Below, one piece after another: positions 10,953 to 22,696 of a stretch of 64,000 bases of DNA. Made by a program: the position numbers and the translations under genes. Source of the stretch: Candidatus Nitrosopumilus sp. (GTDB lineage Archaea; Thermoproteota; Nitrososphaeria; Nitrososphaerales; Nitrosopumilaceae); assembly GCA_028351415.1 (NCBI GenBank), contig JAOMJV010000003.1, positions 1 through 64,000 on the forward strand, written 5' to 3'. Positions within the stretch are counted from its first letter, which is position 1; every line of letters starts with the position of its first letter. The notes under the pieces are model-generated. The model saw only the letters and a list, made by a program, of their open reading frames with translations, did no database searches and had not been told where the DNA came from.

Positions 10953-11830
10953 TAGTTCCTCATCTTTCCTTTATTTCTGAAATACTTGTTAATTGTAATA
11001 TCAAATGACTCTTCATTATTGATATCAATCATATCTATTCCAATTCTGTTCATATCTTTTTTGCTATATTTTATTTTTTCACTAACGTGCTCAGCATATT
11101 GTTTTTGAAATTGCTTGTTTGATGTATTGACTAGTACTTGTTCACCTGTTTCAGCATCTTCCAGATATGCGTATCCTATTTCCGGCATTTCTTTTTCTCG
11201 TATGTCTGAAATGTTAATTAGAATAACTTTATGATGCAATTTTAAAATTTTTAATGGTTTTTCATATGAATCTGAAATAAAATCTGAAATGATGTATATT
11301 GTGCTCTTTCTTTTTAATTTATTATTTAATGTCGATAGTGATTTCATAATATCTGTTTTTTTACTTTTTGGTTCATGTTCTATCAATTGTTTGAGTATTC
11401 TTATCACTTGTTTTTTTCCTTTTTTAGATGGACTGAATTTTTCTAGGTCATCTGTAAATATACCTAGTCCTATTTTATCATTATTTCTTAATGCTAAAAA
11501 CATCAAGGACGCTGCAACTTCAAAACTTATGTCCCGTTTTGATTTTATAAATCCAAAATCATTACTTGCGGATAAATCTAATATGATGTAGACATTAAGC
11601 TCCTTTTCCTCTACAAATTCTTTAACAAATAGGCTGTTATGCCTAGCTGATACACTCCAATCAATTCTTTTGACATCATCTCCCGGTACGTACTCTCTAA
11701 CTTCTGAAAATTCTATTCCTCCTCCTCTAAATTTTGAATTATACGAGCCTGATTCTATTGACTCAACTGAATCTTTTGTTGGTATGCTTAGATTTTTTAT
11801 CTTTCTTAGCAGTTCTGAAATTTTACTCAT
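10952..11830 (-). CDS. DUF58 domain protein
   Basis: EFSEVREYVPGDDVKRIDWSVSARHNSLFVKEF signature of DUF58. Confidence 0.88.
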   Translation of the reverse strand: MSKISELLRKIKNLSIPTKDSVESIESGSYNSKFRGGGIEFSEVREYVPGDDVKRIDWSVSARHNSLFVKEFVEEKELNVYIILDLSASNDFGFIKSKRDISFEVAASLMFLALRNNDKIGLGIFTDDLEKFSPSKKGKKQVIRILKQLIEHEPKSKKTDIMKSLSTLNNKLKRKSTIYIISDFISDSYEKPLKILKLHHKVILINISDIREKEMPEIGYAYLEDAETGEQVLVNTSNKQFQKQYAEHVSEKIKYSKKDMNRIGIDMIDINNEESFDITINKYFRNKGKMRN

Positions 11831-11832
11831 TT

Positions 11833-12915
11833 TTATGGTGATGTGATTTTTTCAAGAATTCTATCAATTACTGTATCCGAATTAATTTCATCTGCTTCAG
11901 CTTCAAATGTTAGAATTAATCTGTGACGTAAAACATCATGAGCAACTTCTTTGACGTCTTCTGGAATTACATACCCCCTTCCATTTATCATTGCATTTGC
12001 TTTCGCTGTTTTTATTAGCCAAATTGATGCTCTTGGAGATGCGCCATATTCAATTATGTTCTCTAAGTCTAATTCGTATTTTTTTGGATTTCTTGTCGCA
12101 TCTATAATTTTTGCAACGTATTTTAAAATTATATTGTCTACATAAATTTTCTCATTGAATTCTTGCATTTCAGTTATTTCATTTAGTTTTACTATTGGAT
12201 TTATTTTGATTTGTATGTTGGATGTGTTCCTTTCCATAATTTTAATTTCCTGATCTATCGTGGGATAATTTATTAAAATTTTTACTGCAAATCTATCTAC
12301 CTGCGCTTCGGGAAGTTTGTATGTACCTTCATTTTCAATTGGATTTTGTGTTGCAAGCACTAGGAATGGTTTATCTAATTGAAAAGTTTCTCCATGAATA
12401 CTAACCTGCTTTTCTTGCATTGATTCTAATAATGCTGATTGAACTTTTGGAGGTGCGCGATTAATCTCATCTGCCAATACAAAATTATGAAAAATTGGCC
12501 CTTTTTGTATTTCAAATGTGCCTGTATTGTTTTTGTAAATTTTTGTACCCAGAATATCTGCCGGAAGTAAATCTGGTGTAAATTGAATTCGCACATTATT
12601 TACGCTAAATATGTCTGCCATTGTTTTTATCATTAGTGTTTTAGCCAATCCTGGAACACTTTCAAGTAATACGTGGCCGTCTGAAATTATGGAAATTATG
12701 ATTTTCTTGATTACTTCTTCTTGACCTACAATATTTTTCTGTGCTTCTTCCATTACGCTCAAAATTATTTTTGAATACTTTGTTGAAATTTCCGTTAATT
12801 CCTGAATGCTTGCATCTGAAATTGAAAAATTTTGATTTGTATTATTTGATGTCAACTGATATTTTTTTAAATTTTTTGAATTAATATTCTGTGGTATATT
12901 CGATGATTGTACCAA
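11833..12915 (-). CDS. MoxR-type AAA+ ATPase
   Basis: GHVLLESVPGLAKT (Walker A), FVLADEINRAPPKVQSALLESMQE, LATQNPIENEGTYKLPEAQVDRF. Confidence 0.92.
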   Translation of the reverse strand: MVQSSNIPQNINSKNLKKYQLTSNNTNQNFSISDASIQELTEISTKYSKIILSVMEEAQKNIVGQEEVIKKIIISIISDGHVLLESVPGLAKTLMIKTMADIFSVNNVRIQFTPDLLPADILGTKIYKNNTGTFEIQKGPIFHNFVLADEINRAPPKVQSALLESMQEKQVSIHGETFQLDKPFLVLATQNPIENEGTYKLPEAQVDRFAVKILINYPTIDQEIKIMERNTSNIQIKINPIVKLNEITEMQEFNEKIYVDNIILKYVAKIIDATRNPKKYELDLENIIEYGASPRASIWLIKTAKANAMINGRGYVIPEDVKEVAHDVLRHRLILTFEAEADEINSDTVIDRILEKITSP

Positions 12916-12953
12916 CTTTTATTTTACTGTTATTATTTTAAAAAAATTGAATA

Positions 12954-14276
12954 TTGGCATCTTATTGGTTTTTTATTTTAATTTTAACGTCTATTGTTTT
13001 TATAAATCCTGTTTTTAGTGATTCTACCGATATAGAAATTGATTGGTTAATTGAAGGTCAAATTCCAATTGTATCTTCTGAAATTAATGTTGAATCTGAT
13101 TCCGTAATGGGGGAGCAAATCAATGATATTATTTCTACTGAAAATAAAATTTTAGAGTATGTTGCAGAAGATTACATTACTGGTAGTCAATACATGATAG
13201 GTGATCATGAAATAACTATTGACTCTAAAGAAGGCCAATTACTTAATGAACTTTTAATTAAACAAAAACAGACTGACAAGGATAATTTTCATCACATGAT
13301 AAAATATCTTGATCGATACTCTGATGGATATGTTGAACTTGCAGAAGCCCTCATAGATCCTGTACGACAACAAAATTATCAACAAAATGGAGTTACGCGT
13401 GATTTTAACCTTAATTCTAATTTAGAATATTTTTTATTTGAACGTGGATATGATTTGAATAATTTAGAATCCATTCCCAACTATGCTTTTTCCCCTACAA
13501 AATATGATGCAGTACGTGCAGCAGCTGCAAGTTCCGGTGCTTCTTCAACAGATCTTAGAGAGTTTCTACCCAACTATGTGAAACCTGATTCAAAAGTAAT
13601 GAATGAGGAAATGATTCGTAAATTAACTGAACAGACAACAAATGTTTATGATTCAATTTTATCAAATGAATTTGATATCTCTGTTATACAAAGTCCTGAT
13701 TTGTCAAATAGCATTCCTGATAATTTATTTGATGATTTTCAATTTGCAAATACTAAATTTGATAGTGGCAAATTTGAAAACACTCAACATGTAATTGACA
13801 TATTGGATAAACCTCAAAACTTATTGGAGATTAATCCGCCATCAGAATACCCACTTTTAATTTTAATTGCTATCGCTATAGTTTTGGGATTGATTATCTT
13901 TGGTTATTTATTATATAGAAAATCTATTCTTAAACAAACAGTAAATCTTGTAACTGTGCCTACATCGATTAATTATCTAGAAAATACAAATAATATGATT
14001 GGATCCTCTAGAGACCTCTTTGCAAGCAATTCTCCTAAATACGCATTTGAGAAATTCAGTCAAGCAATTCGGTATTATTATTCTCACAGATTACAAATTA
14101 ACTTAGATTTAACAACTACTGAAATAATAGTTGAACTTAAAAAATCCAATATAGATAATTTTAATGACATAGAAAAATGGCTATTGCTATGCTCTCAGGT
14201 TGAATTCATAAAGCACAAATCCACAAAAAAAGAATTCCTGGATGCGTTGGATTCTTTTAGTAAGTCTATTTCTTAA
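12954..14276 (+). CDS. membrane-anchored protein, possibly DUF4129-like C-terminus
   Basis: N-terminal signal/TM, TM at LLILIAIAIVLGLIIFGYLLY, divergent from moxR. Confidence 0.55.
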   Translation: MASYWFFILILTSIVFINPVFSDSTDIEIDWLIEGQIPIVSSEINVESDSVMGEQINDIISTENKILEYVAEDYITGSQYMIGDHEITIDSKEGQLLNELLIKQKQTDKDNFHHMIKYLDRYSDGYVELAEALIDPVRQQNYQQNGVTRDFNLNSNLEYFLFERGYDLNNLESIPNYAFSPTKYDAVRAAAASSGASSTDLREFLPNYVKPDSKVMNEEMIRKLTEQTTNVYDSILSNEFDISVIQSPDLSNSIPDNLFDDFQFANTKFDSGKFENTQHVIDILDKPQNLLEINPPSEYPLLILIAIAIVLGLIIFGYLLYRKSILKQTVNLVTVPTSINYLENTNNMIGSSRDLFASNSPKYAFEKFSQAIRYYYSHRLQINLDLTTTEIIVELKKSNIDNFNDIEKWLLLCSQVEFIKHKSTKKEFLDALDSFSKSIS

Positions 14277-15394
14277 TCGAGTACTTTGATTGTGCACGTT
14301 GAAAATGATTCATCTATTTTTGTATTTCCTAGAAACCTTTTTGTTTCAAATTCACTTATGTCAAGTAAATTTGCTGTGTTTTTAAAAATAATGTTTTGTT
14401 CATAGTCTAAAAATAAAATTTCTAAGATAATTTTATCTTTTTTAATTTGGTTGTTATTAAATTGGCCTGAGATTGTAATTAATTTAAATTCATCTTTGAT
14501 ACACGAAAAGTTTTGAATTCCATATTTTTTATTTTTCTCTATGCCTAAGGCTTTGTTTTTCTTTTTTTCTTCATCTAAATTGTTACTGGACTCTGTTATT
14601 TTTTTATCATTTTCTTTTATTTCCACATTGAATTTTAGAATTTTATATAATTGATAATTATTTTTTACATCCTTATTTTTTTCAATATTTTTTAATATTT
14701 CTTCAACTACTCTTGTTGCCATCTCATTTTGATTCAGTTCTAGTTTTTCTGGACCTATTCTTAATTTATCATACATAAAATGTTCTTGATACTTATCAAA
14801 AATTATGCTTTGTATTAGATATTCATCTGTTTTACATATTGTTATCGCGCCCTCTTTAGAATAATTAAACATACAATCTATGCCTTCATTTGGTGTTCCT
14901 GATAGGTAGGCATTTTTAAAAATTTTTTCTATGCTTGAATTTGACACTTCATCCCAATAACTTTCCAATTCATACTTGTCATCATATTTGATAATTTTAA
15001 TTTGAATTGTTGAAACTTTGTATTTGTTTACTATTGGATCATAAACCCTAGTGATATCTTTGAGCAATGCAGTAGCTGTTTCAATATCTACTTCCTCCTC
15101 CAGAGTGGAATATTTGTCTGCATATTCCCAAATTATTCTATACGTGATTTCTTCTAGTCTTTTTTCTGTAGGCAATAATTTTATTAATTTACTTATTTTT
15201 TTCCTTACTTCTTTCTCTTTGACTTCTTTCTCTTCTGTTTTGTCCTCTTCATCATTGACTGTACATTCTCTTTGCAAAAAGCACTCGGAATCACCGTCAC
15301 TGTCAACTTTCTCTTCTATTTGTGCAAATGCTGTTTGCTGTAATGATAATATAATTAAAAATGAAAAAATTACAAACACGGCAAGTTTTTTCAT
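14273..15394 (-). CDS. secreted hypothetical protein
   Basis: Signal peptide MKKLAVFVIFSFLIILSLQQTAFA. Confidence 0.55.
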   Translation of the reverse strand: MKKLAVFVIFSFLIILSLQQTAFAQIEEKVDSDGDSECFLQRECTVNDEEDKTEEKEVKEKEVRKKISKLIKLLPTEKRLEEITYRIIWEYADKYSTLEEEVDIETATALLKDITRVYDPIVNKYKVSTIQIKIIKYDDKYELESYWDEVSNSSIEKIFKNAYLSGTPNEGIDCMFNYSKEGAITICKTDEYLIQSIIFDKYQEHFMYDKLRIGPEKLELNQNEMATRVVEEILKNIEKNKDVKNNYQLYKILKFNVEIKENDKKITESSNNLDEEKKKNKALGIEKNKKYGIQNFSCIKDEFKLITISGQFNNNQIKKDKIILEILFLDYEQNIIFKNTANLLDISEFETKRFLGNTKIDESFSTCTIKVLD

Positions 15395-15510
15395 AATTTT
15401 TTAATTATTTTTGAATATTAATATTAAATTGGTACATACGTCCAATGAACCATTTTATTTTTATTCATTCATTCTAATAATATGTAACATGAATAGATTT
15501 CAGGCAATTA

Positions 15511-15708
15511 CTAGTCTGTACGAGAACATCCGCATTTTACATACACCACTTTGAATTCCCCGCCTGTTTTGATGTTGTGAGACATTGGTTTGTTGCAATA
15601 TTGGCAATCTATTGCGCCGTGATATTCTTCCACTGGAACCATTTCGTATTCCCATGACTTTTTCTTCCTGTCCCAATACACTGAATTAATTTCAGTTGGC
15701 GTATCCAT
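15511..15708 (-). CDS. small zinc-ribbon protein
   Basis: IDCQYCNKPM..VKCGC. Confidence 0.6.
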   Translation of the reverse strand: MDTPTEINSVYWDRKKKSWEYEMVPVEEYHGAIDCQYCNKPMSHNIKTGGEFKVVYVKCGCSRTD

Positions 15709-16205
15709 ACTTTGAATTTACCATAAATTTGATTAATTAATTTTTAGAACCTGTTGTTTTCTAACCTAACTAGTGTTGAGTGATGAAAATATGCATACAA
15801 AAAAGATAATGCTAGGCGTGGGCTATTTCTAACTAAATCTATAATTCTTTGAAATATTCTGAATTAGAATGCATAAAGATTGAATTAATAAAAACTAGTG
15901 ATAGAATGAAAAGTGGTTTTAGTTAATGTGGTATTTACTTTAAATATTTTTAAAAATATAATAAAAATTAACAAATATTCATTTTTAAAAATTAAGTTTT
16001 ATTCTATGTTATGCAATAGTATTTGATAGAACACAAATAATTCCATACATTTCACGATGGCTATGATTACCGTGTAATGATTAGTTATCCTTGGATAACC
16101 CAGTGGTTTTGTCTTTCTATCTTTTTATAATACTTTATGGGATTATTTCATCTGATAACTTGTCGCAATAAAATAAAGATTAGAAATGAGAAATTATTCT
16201 CATAG

Positions 16206-16538
16206 TTAATCCTGTTTTTCCATTTGTTCTTTATCCCATTTATCTTCGTCTTCTTGTGACATTTCAATGAACGGTTCACTACTACCTGAATCAACTATCA
16301 TTTTGAATTCGATTTTTGAATTGGAACAAATTAATCCATAGTTAATTTTTTTCTTAAAAAGTCCCATTATTCCAGAATGGCGTTGATGTGTCAATACCAT
16401 CACTTTTCCATATTGTTTCCAACGTCTAACTTTAGTTTCATCACCTATCTTTTCAATACCTATTTTTTTGTCAAGTATTTCGAGAACCACTACCTTGACA
16501 TTTCTTTCACATTTTTGACAGTAAAACAGACGGTTCAC
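16206..16538 (-). CDS. hypothetical protein with N-terminal CxxC
   Basis: MNRLFYCQKCERNVK... Confidence 0.5.
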   Translation of the reverse strand: MNRLFYCQKCERNVKVVVLEILDKKIGIEKIGDETKVRRWKQYGKVMVLTHQRHSGIMGLFKKKINYGLICSNSKIEFKMIVDSGSSEPFIEMSQEDEDKWDKEQMEKQD

Positions 16539-16802
16539 GCTAAGTAATGTTAGAGATTACGTGGTTTAATGTTTCTCTAGTATTCATCTAAGACAGATTC
16601 AATGCTTGATTTGAGACATGATTAAAAACCCGTACTGTTCTGTTATGAGAAATACTCACATCAATGTGTGTTGTGGTTGTTCCCATGAAATACATCCTAC
16701 CTGATTATCTTTAATTCTGTCAGTCAAACACTGTTAACTTCTAAAGAAAAATACCTAAAACTATCTAATTACCCGTAAATAGGGCTATTCTAAAAACAGA
16801 TT

Positions 16803-17411
16803 ATGAAGGATATCTCAATTTCTGCAGTTTTAGATTCTATGAATGGCGACACTGCCTACATGACTGATATGTGGGAAAACTGCGTAGATGAAAAACGCAA
16901 AAGATACACCCGAAGTAAATTTTCTGATGCTCTTGACATAATGGAGAATTTAGGATACTTGAAAAAATATGGATACAAAACCGAATCATCTTATACAAAA
17001 CAAAAATTTATTGATACGGCAGATCAGATTGGTTTTATCAATAATATTATTTTTACAAATGAAAGTAAAATAAGAAAAGCACTAGTAAAACTTGACAGCA
17101 GGAAAATCTTTATTGTTATTTCTAAAGATCTTAATACTCATAAATTAAATAAACACGCCATTAAAGATTATGAGTTATTTTTAGAGGGTACACAAAGCAT
17201 GCTCGGATTGTCTTCATCTATTTTATTTACAATTGAAAATAGTTCTGACTCTGAATTAAAAAAAGAATTAAAATCTTGTCTTAGACAAATTAAATCTTAC
17301 TTGGATGAAACAAATGAAACGTTAATGAAATTCAGAGGTTCAAATGAGCGAATAGTACTACAGCGTATCATTAATAATAAAACCCCTGAACCTGGATTTT
17401 TAAAAATTTAA
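16803..17411 (+). CDS. hypothetical protein, wHTH-like N-terminus
   Basis: YTRSKFSDALDIMENLGYLKKYG helix-turn-helix-like stretch. Confidence 0.5.
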   Translation: MKDISISAVLDSMNGDTAYMTDMWENCVDEKRKRYTRSKFSDALDIMENLGYLKKYGYKTESSYTKQKFIDTADQIGFINNIIFTNESKIRKALVKLDSRKIFIVISKDLNTHKLNKHAIKDYELFLEGTQSMLGLSSSILFTIENSSDSELKKELKSCLRQIKSYLDETNETLMKFRGSNERIVLQRIINNKTPEPGFLKI

Positions 17412-17444
17412 ATTATTTTTTTATTTTAACATAAATTAAATTTT

Positions 17445-17630
17445 CTATTGCATAGAATGATGAACGTCACAAAATAAAACAATCGTGTTACTCAATGTTT
17501 TAGCTGTTATGCTGTAACCATCTGCCAATCCCTTTCCACAAATGTAACACTCTACCTTGGAAACAGATGATTGAACATCATGACGTATTTCTGCATTTTG
17601 CATCATTGTTCTGCTATTTCCTTTTATCAT
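17445..17630 (-). CDS. small Cys/His protein
   Basis: VECYICGKGLADGYSITAKTLSNTIVLFCDVHH. Confidence 0.5.
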   Translation of the reverse strand: MIKGNSRTMMQNAEIRHDVQSSVSKVECYICGKGLADGYSITAKTLSNTIVLFCDVHHSMQ

Positions 17631-17736
17631 GATTTTTTAGCGATCAACTATTGTATAAAGGTACCGTACTATACCGTAATTAAATTATGGGTAAAAATTA
17701 TCTTTAAATATTAAACAGTCAAGATTTTGTTAATGG

Positions 17737-19086
17737 GTGGACACCTTTGGAAATGCTCAAGCAAAAGTAATACCTCTAGATTTATCTGAAAATCAGTTTC
17801 AAATTTACAATAAAATATCTCGAAATTATTCTCATTCATTTCTCTTTGAATCTTTATCTGGACCTGAAGTTCTAGCTGAAACTTCTGTAATGGGATTTGA
17901 TCCTAAGATTATTTTTAAGGGATATTCTGACAGAGTTGAAATTATCGAAAACAAAAATACGACAATAATTAAAACCGATGACCCTTTTATTGAATTGAAA
18001 AAATTACTTGGAAAATCAGATGATCAAAAATATAGATATCTTGGTGGAGCCGTTGGAGTTGTAAATTATGATTCAATCAGATTAGTTGAAAATATTTCTG
18101 AGGAAAATGATTTGACTCAACCCATAATGGAGTTTGGAATTTATGATGATGGTTTATTGTATGATAATGTTGATAAAAAATTATTTTATTTTTATCATGA
18201 TGTAAATAGATTTAATGACTTTATTGTAAGTGATGATTCTTTTGATGAATTCCATTCTAGCGAAGTTATCCCTAACATGGACAAAGAAAAATTTTCAAAT
18301 ATAGTGAACAAAGCAAAACAATACATCCATGACGGCGATATTTTTCAAGTAGTATTATCTCGCAAATTTGCATTTGAAACTAGCGGTGATAATTTAACAT
18401 TATACAAAACATTGAGAAAATTAAATCCGTCACCATACATGTATCACTTAAAACAAGATTCAAAAACAATTATTGGTGCGTCTCCTGAAATGCTAGTTAG
18501 AATTACAGATGACAAAGTGGAAACTTTTCCAATTGCTGGAACTAGAAAAATTACAGACAATGAAGAAAAAAATAAAGCATTATCTGAGGAATTAATACAT
18601 GATGAAAAAGAACTAGCTGAGCATACGATGCTTGTTGATTTGGGTCGCAATGATATCGGCAGAGTTTGTAAATATGGTACAGTCCATCCTGAATCTTTAA
18701 TGCAAATTAAGCGATTTAGTCATGTTCAACATATTGTTAGTCACGTTGTGGGCAATTTAGATTCAAAAAATGACATGTTTGATGCGTTTCAAGCAGTATT
18801 CCCTGCTGGAACTGTTTCAGGTGCCCCCAAAGTTAGAGCAATGCAAATAATTGATGAATTGGAGACTGAAGAAAGAGGTCCATATGCTGGTGCCGTTGGC
18901 TATTTTTCATACAACGGGTGTTGTGATTTTGCAATTGCAATTAGAAGCATATTCATTGAAAATAACAAGGGATTTGTCCAATCTGGTGCTGGCATTGTTT
19001 CAGACTCTGTCGCTGAAAATGAATTTAAGGAAACAGAACACAAAGCAGGTGCGATGCTTCAAGCATTAAAGGAGGCATCTGATTGA
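17737..19086 (+). CDS. trpE: anthranilate synthase component I
   Basis: [59 protein letters not shown]; followed by trpG. Confidence 0.95.
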   Translation: MDTFGNAQAKVIPLDLSENQFQIYNKISRNYSHSFLFESLSGPEVLAETSVMGFDPKIIFKGYSDRVEIIENKNTTIIKTDDPFIELKKLLGKSDDQKYRYLGGAVGVVNYDSIRLVENISEENDLTQPIMEFGIYDDGLLYDNVDKKLFYFYHDVNRFNDFIVSDDSFDEFHSSEVIPNMDKEKFSNIVNKAKQYIHDGDIFQVVLSRKFAFETSGDNLTLYKTLRKLNPSPYMYHLKQDSKTIIGASPEMLVRITDDKVETFPIAGTRKITDNEEKNKALSEELIHDEKELAEHTMLVDLGRNDIGRVCKYGTVHPESLMQIKRFSHVQHIVSHVVGNLDSKNDMFDAFQAVFPAGTVSGAPKVRAMQIIDELETEERGPYAGAVGYFSYNGCCDFAIAIRSIFIENNKGFVQSGAGIVSDSVAENEFKETEHKAGAMLQALKEASD

Positions 19087-19673
19087 AATTTCTAATTATA
19101 GATAATTATGATTCCTTTGTTTACAACATAGCTCAATACCTCGGTGAGTTGGGAGTTGAATCTGATGTGATTAGAAATGACAAAATTACAATTTCGCAAA
19201 TTAAAGACAACAACTATGATGGAATAATAATTTCTCCTGGTCCTGGAACTCCTGAAGATAAAAAATATTTTGGAATTTGTAGCGATGTGATTAAAGATCT
19301 TGGCCCTACAACTCCTATTTTGGGAGTATGTCTTGGACATCAGGGTATAATTGCTGCATTTGGTGGTAAGGTAACTAATGCAGGATGTGTTAGACATGGA
19401 AAAACAAGTCCAGTTCAACATTCTGATTCAGAATTATTCAAAGATGTAAAAAATCCTTTCAGAGCTACTAGATACCATAGCTTAGTTGGAGACAAAACAA
19501 TAATTCCCGATGTTTTAGAAGTTATAGCTACTGCAAATGATGATGGTGAAATCATGGCAATTAGACATAAGGAATTTTTGATTCAGGGAGTACAATTTCA
19601 TCCCGAATCAATCATGACTGAAGACGGAAAAAAAATTCTAAGTAATTTTATCAGACAGGTTAATGAAAAATGA
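19083..19673 (+). CDS. trpG: anthranilate synthase component II (glutamine amidotransferase)
   Basis: IDNYDSFVYNIAQYLGELG, ISPGPGTPEDKK, LGVCLGHQGI, VQFHPESI. Confidence 0.95.
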   Translation: MKFLIIDNYDSFVYNIAQYLGELGVESDVIRNDKITISQIKDNNYDGIIISPGPGTPEDKKYFGICSDVIKDLGPTTPILGVCLGHQGIIAAFGGKVTNAGCVRHGKTSPVQHSDSELFKDVKNPFRATRYHSLVGDKTIIPDVLEVIATANDDGEIMAIRHKEFLIQGVQFHPESIMTEDGKKILSNFIRQVNEK

Positions 19674-20716
19674 TTTCAGAATATATTTCAAAATTAGAGC
19701 AAAAAATTAATCTAACTTATGATCAGATGGATGAAATCATGTCTGAGGTATTATCTGGCAAAACAAACGATGATCAAAATATGAGTATTTTATCTAATTT
19801 ATCTAAAAAAGGTGAGACTGATGATGAATTACTTGGAATGCTTGATAAAATGCAAGAATTATCTCTAAAAATTACGCCTAAAAATCAAGGAACTATTATT
19901 GACATGTGTGGTACTGGGGGGGACAAACTTCAAACATTCAATATTTCTACTACTGCGTCTTTTGTAGTTGCAGCTGCTGGGGGAATTGTAGCAAAACATG
20001 GGAATAGATCAAGCTCTGGAATTTCAGGAAGTGCAGATATTTTTGAATATTTTGGTTATGATCTAAATGCTGAACCTTCTGCTATTGCGGACATCTTGGA
20101 AAGTCATAGAATTTGTTTTATGTTTGCACAAAAATTTCATCCTGCAATGAAACATGTTTCTTTAGCAAGAAAAAAATTGGCAAGTCGAACTGCGTTTAAT
20201 TTACTTGGACCCTTATCTAATCCTGCCAATGTAAAAAATCAACTAATCGGTGTTTTTTCAAATGAGTTTCTTACTAGACTGCCTCAAATTCTTAAAAGAA
20301 AAGGAGTAGAGAATATAATGGCTGTTAGGTCTAATGATGGAATGGATGAATTTTCTACTAGTTCGACAAATAGCATATGCATTTTAAAAAATAACGTTGC
20401 ATCTGTTAATTCAATTGATCCTGAATTTCTTGGTTTGCATAAATCATCCTTAAAAGATATTCAAATCAAAACTAAACAAAATGCAATTGAATCTTTTGTC
20501 GGGGTGTTGAATAATACATCTAACCAATCCATGATTGAAACCACTGCATTAAATGCAGCTGGCGGATTACTGGTTGGAAATGTTGTGAATAGTTTTGAGG
20601 AAGGAGTTGAACTTGCACTAAATACTATTAATGACGGCAAGGCGATGAACTTATTGGAGAAATTTGTGGCTAATACTGGAGATATTGAAAAATTAAAGGA
20701 GATAACTAATGGCTGA
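19670..20716 (+). CDS. trpD: anthranilate phosphoribosyltransferase
   Basis: DMCGTGGDKLQTFNIST, AKHGNRSSSGISGSAD, FNLLGPLSNP. Confidence 0.95.
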   Translation: MISEYISKLEQKINLTYDQMDEIMSEVLSGKTNDDQNMSILSNLSKKGETDDELLGMLDKMQELSLKITPKNQGTIIDMCGTGGDKLQTFNISTTASFVVAAAGGIVAKHGNRSSSGISGSADIFEYFGYDLNAEPSAIADILESHRICFMFAQKFHPAMKHVSLARKKLASRTAFNLLGPLSNPANVKNQLIGVFSNEFLTRLPQILKRKGVENIMAVRSNDGMDEFSTSSTNSICILKNNVASVNSIDPEFLGLHKSSLKDIQIKTKQNAIESFVGVLNNTSNQSMIETTALNAAGGLLVGNVVNSFEEGVELALNTINDGKAMNLLEKFVANTGDIEKLKEITNG

Positions 20717-21485
20717 AAATATTTTAAAAAAATTAGTAAATAATTCTCAAATTGCAATTGATGATGGAGTTTATGATGTTGACGTAAATCTAAAAAAATC
20801 TAATCACGATTTTAAAGAAATCATTACATCCAATCCACGTGCAACATTGCTTACTGAGGTAAAATTTTCATCTCCATCATTAGGTAAAATTAGAACAATT
20901 GGGGATCCTACTGTTATTGCAAAACAAATGATTGCTGGTGGTTCCAAGGCATTGTCTATCTTGACCCAACCACACCTGTTTAACGGTTCTCCCGAATACT
21001 TCATCAAAGTAAGGCAAGAAGTAGACGTACCATTACTTATGAAGGATATCATGATTGATAAAATTCAGATTGACACTGCAAAAAAAATTGGTGCTGATTA
21101 CATGCTGGTAATTCAATCTCTCTTTGATCAAAAATTCCTTACAGACATTGACGACTTCATAGGTTATGGACATAAACAAGGTTTGAATATTTTACTTGAA
21201 GTTCATACTAGAGAAGAATTTCAAAATGCCTTAAAAACTGAAGCTGATATTATTGGAATCAATAATCGAAATTTAGATACTTTGGAAATTGATCTTAAAA
21301 CTACTGAATCAGTCTTATCTGGATATGATGATTCTAGACTTATCTTATCTGAAAGTGGAATTAATACCTCAGAAGACATTCAATACCTCAAAAAGTCTGG
21401 TGCTAACGCATTTTTGATAGGTTCAAGTATAATGAAAAGCGATAATATTGAAGAGCAAGTAAGAAAATTGGTGAACTCAATATGA
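20709..21485 (+). CDS. trpC: indole-3-glycerol phosphate synthase
   Basis: [45 protein letters not shown]. Confidence 0.93.
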   Translation: MAENILKKLVNNSQIAIDDGVYDVDVNLKKSNHDFKEIITSNPRATLLTEVKFSSPSLGKIRTIGDPTVIAKQMIAGGSKALSILTQPHLFNGSPEYFIKVRQEVDVPLLMKDIMIDKIQIDTAKKIGADYMLVIQSLFDQKFLTDIDDFIGYGHKQGLNILLEVHTREEFQNALKTEADIIGINNRNLDTLEIDLKTTESVLSGYDDSRLILSESGINTSEDIQYLKKSGANAFLIGSSIMKSDNIEEQVRKLVNSI

Positions 21486-22675
21486 AATATCCTAAAAACG
21501 GCAAATTTGGGGAATTTGGTGGACAATATATTCCAGAAACTTTAGTCCCTGCTATTGAGGAATTAGAAGAAAATTATTTAAAATTTAAAGACGATAGAAA
21601 ATTTAAAGAGGAATTAGATTATTACCTAAAAGTGTATGCTGGAAGACCTACTCCACTATACTATGCAAAGAATCTATCTGAAAAATTAGGCGGTGCTAAA
21701 ATCTATCTTAAACGGGAGGATCTATTGCACGGGGGAGCTCATAAAATTAACAATACATTAGGTCAGGCACTTTTAGCAAAAAAAATGAACAAGAAAAGAA
21801 TTATTGCAGAAACTGGTGCTGGACAACACGGTGTTGCAACTGCAATGGCATGTGCTGCATTGGGATTAAAGGCTGAAGTGTACATGGGGTACAAGGATAC
21901 AATTCGACAAAAACAAAATGTCTACCGCATGAACATGCTAGGTTCTAAAGTACATCCTGTAAAGTCCGGTTCCAAGACACTAAAAGACGCAATTAATGAA
22001 GCAATCAGAGATTGGATTACGAATGTGGAGAATACGTATTACTTGTTAGGTTCTGCAGTTGGACCACACCCGTACCCTGTAATGGTTAGAGATTTTCAAA
22101 GTGTAATTGGTAATGAAATTAAATCACAAATGAAAAAAATTAACAATAAGGAACCTGACGTTGTAATTGCATGTGTTGGAGGCGGTTCTAACGCTATTGG
22201 CACGTTCTATCCTTTGGTTGATACCAGTGCTGAAATTATTGGAGTTGAGGCAGCTGGTATGGGACTAAAATCAAAATTACATTCTGCAACATTATCCGCA
22301 GGAAGTAAAGGTGTGCTTCACGGAATGATGACCTATTTACTTCAAGATGGTGAGGGTCAAATCACTGAAACACATAGCATTTCAGCTGGATTGGACTATC
22401 CTGGCGTTGGACCTGAACATGCATACTACAAAGATACCAAGCGTGTAAAGTATCACTCAGCTACTGATGCTGAAGTGTTGGATGCATTTCTAACTCTAAC
22501 TAGAACTGAGGGTATCATTCCTGCTTTAGAATCCTCTCATGCGATATCAGAAGCAATGAAAGTTGCAAAAAAGGGAAAACCTTCTGAATCCATCGTTGTA
22601 ACACTTTCAGGTAGAGGTGATAAGGATGTTGAAGAAGTTCAAAAATATTTAGACGCAGGTGCTAAAACTAAATAA
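21482..22675 (+). CDS. trpB: tryptophan synthase beta chain
   Basis: [58 protein letters not shown]. Confidence 0.95.
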   Translation: MKYPKNGKFGEFGGQYIPETLVPAIEELEENYLKFKDDRKFKEELDYYLKVYAGRPTPLYYAKNLSEKLGGAKIYLKREDLLHGGAHKINNTLGQALLAKKMNKKRIIAETGAGQHGVATAMACAALGLKAEVYMGYKDTIRQKQNVYRMNMLGSKVHPVKSGSKTLKDAINEAIRDWITNVENTYYLLGSAVGPHPYPVMVRDFQSVIGNEIKSQMKKINNKEPDVVIACVGGGSNAIGTFYPLVDTSAEIIGVEAAGMGLKSKLHSATLSAGSKGVLHGMMTYLLQDGEGQITETHSISAGLDYPGVGPEHAYYKDTKRVKYHSATDAEVLDAFLTLTRTEGIIPALESSHAISEAMKVAKKGKPSESIVVTLSGRGDKDVEEVQKYLDAGAKTK

Positions 22676-22696
22676 TAAATTAATATATTTCTGAGT

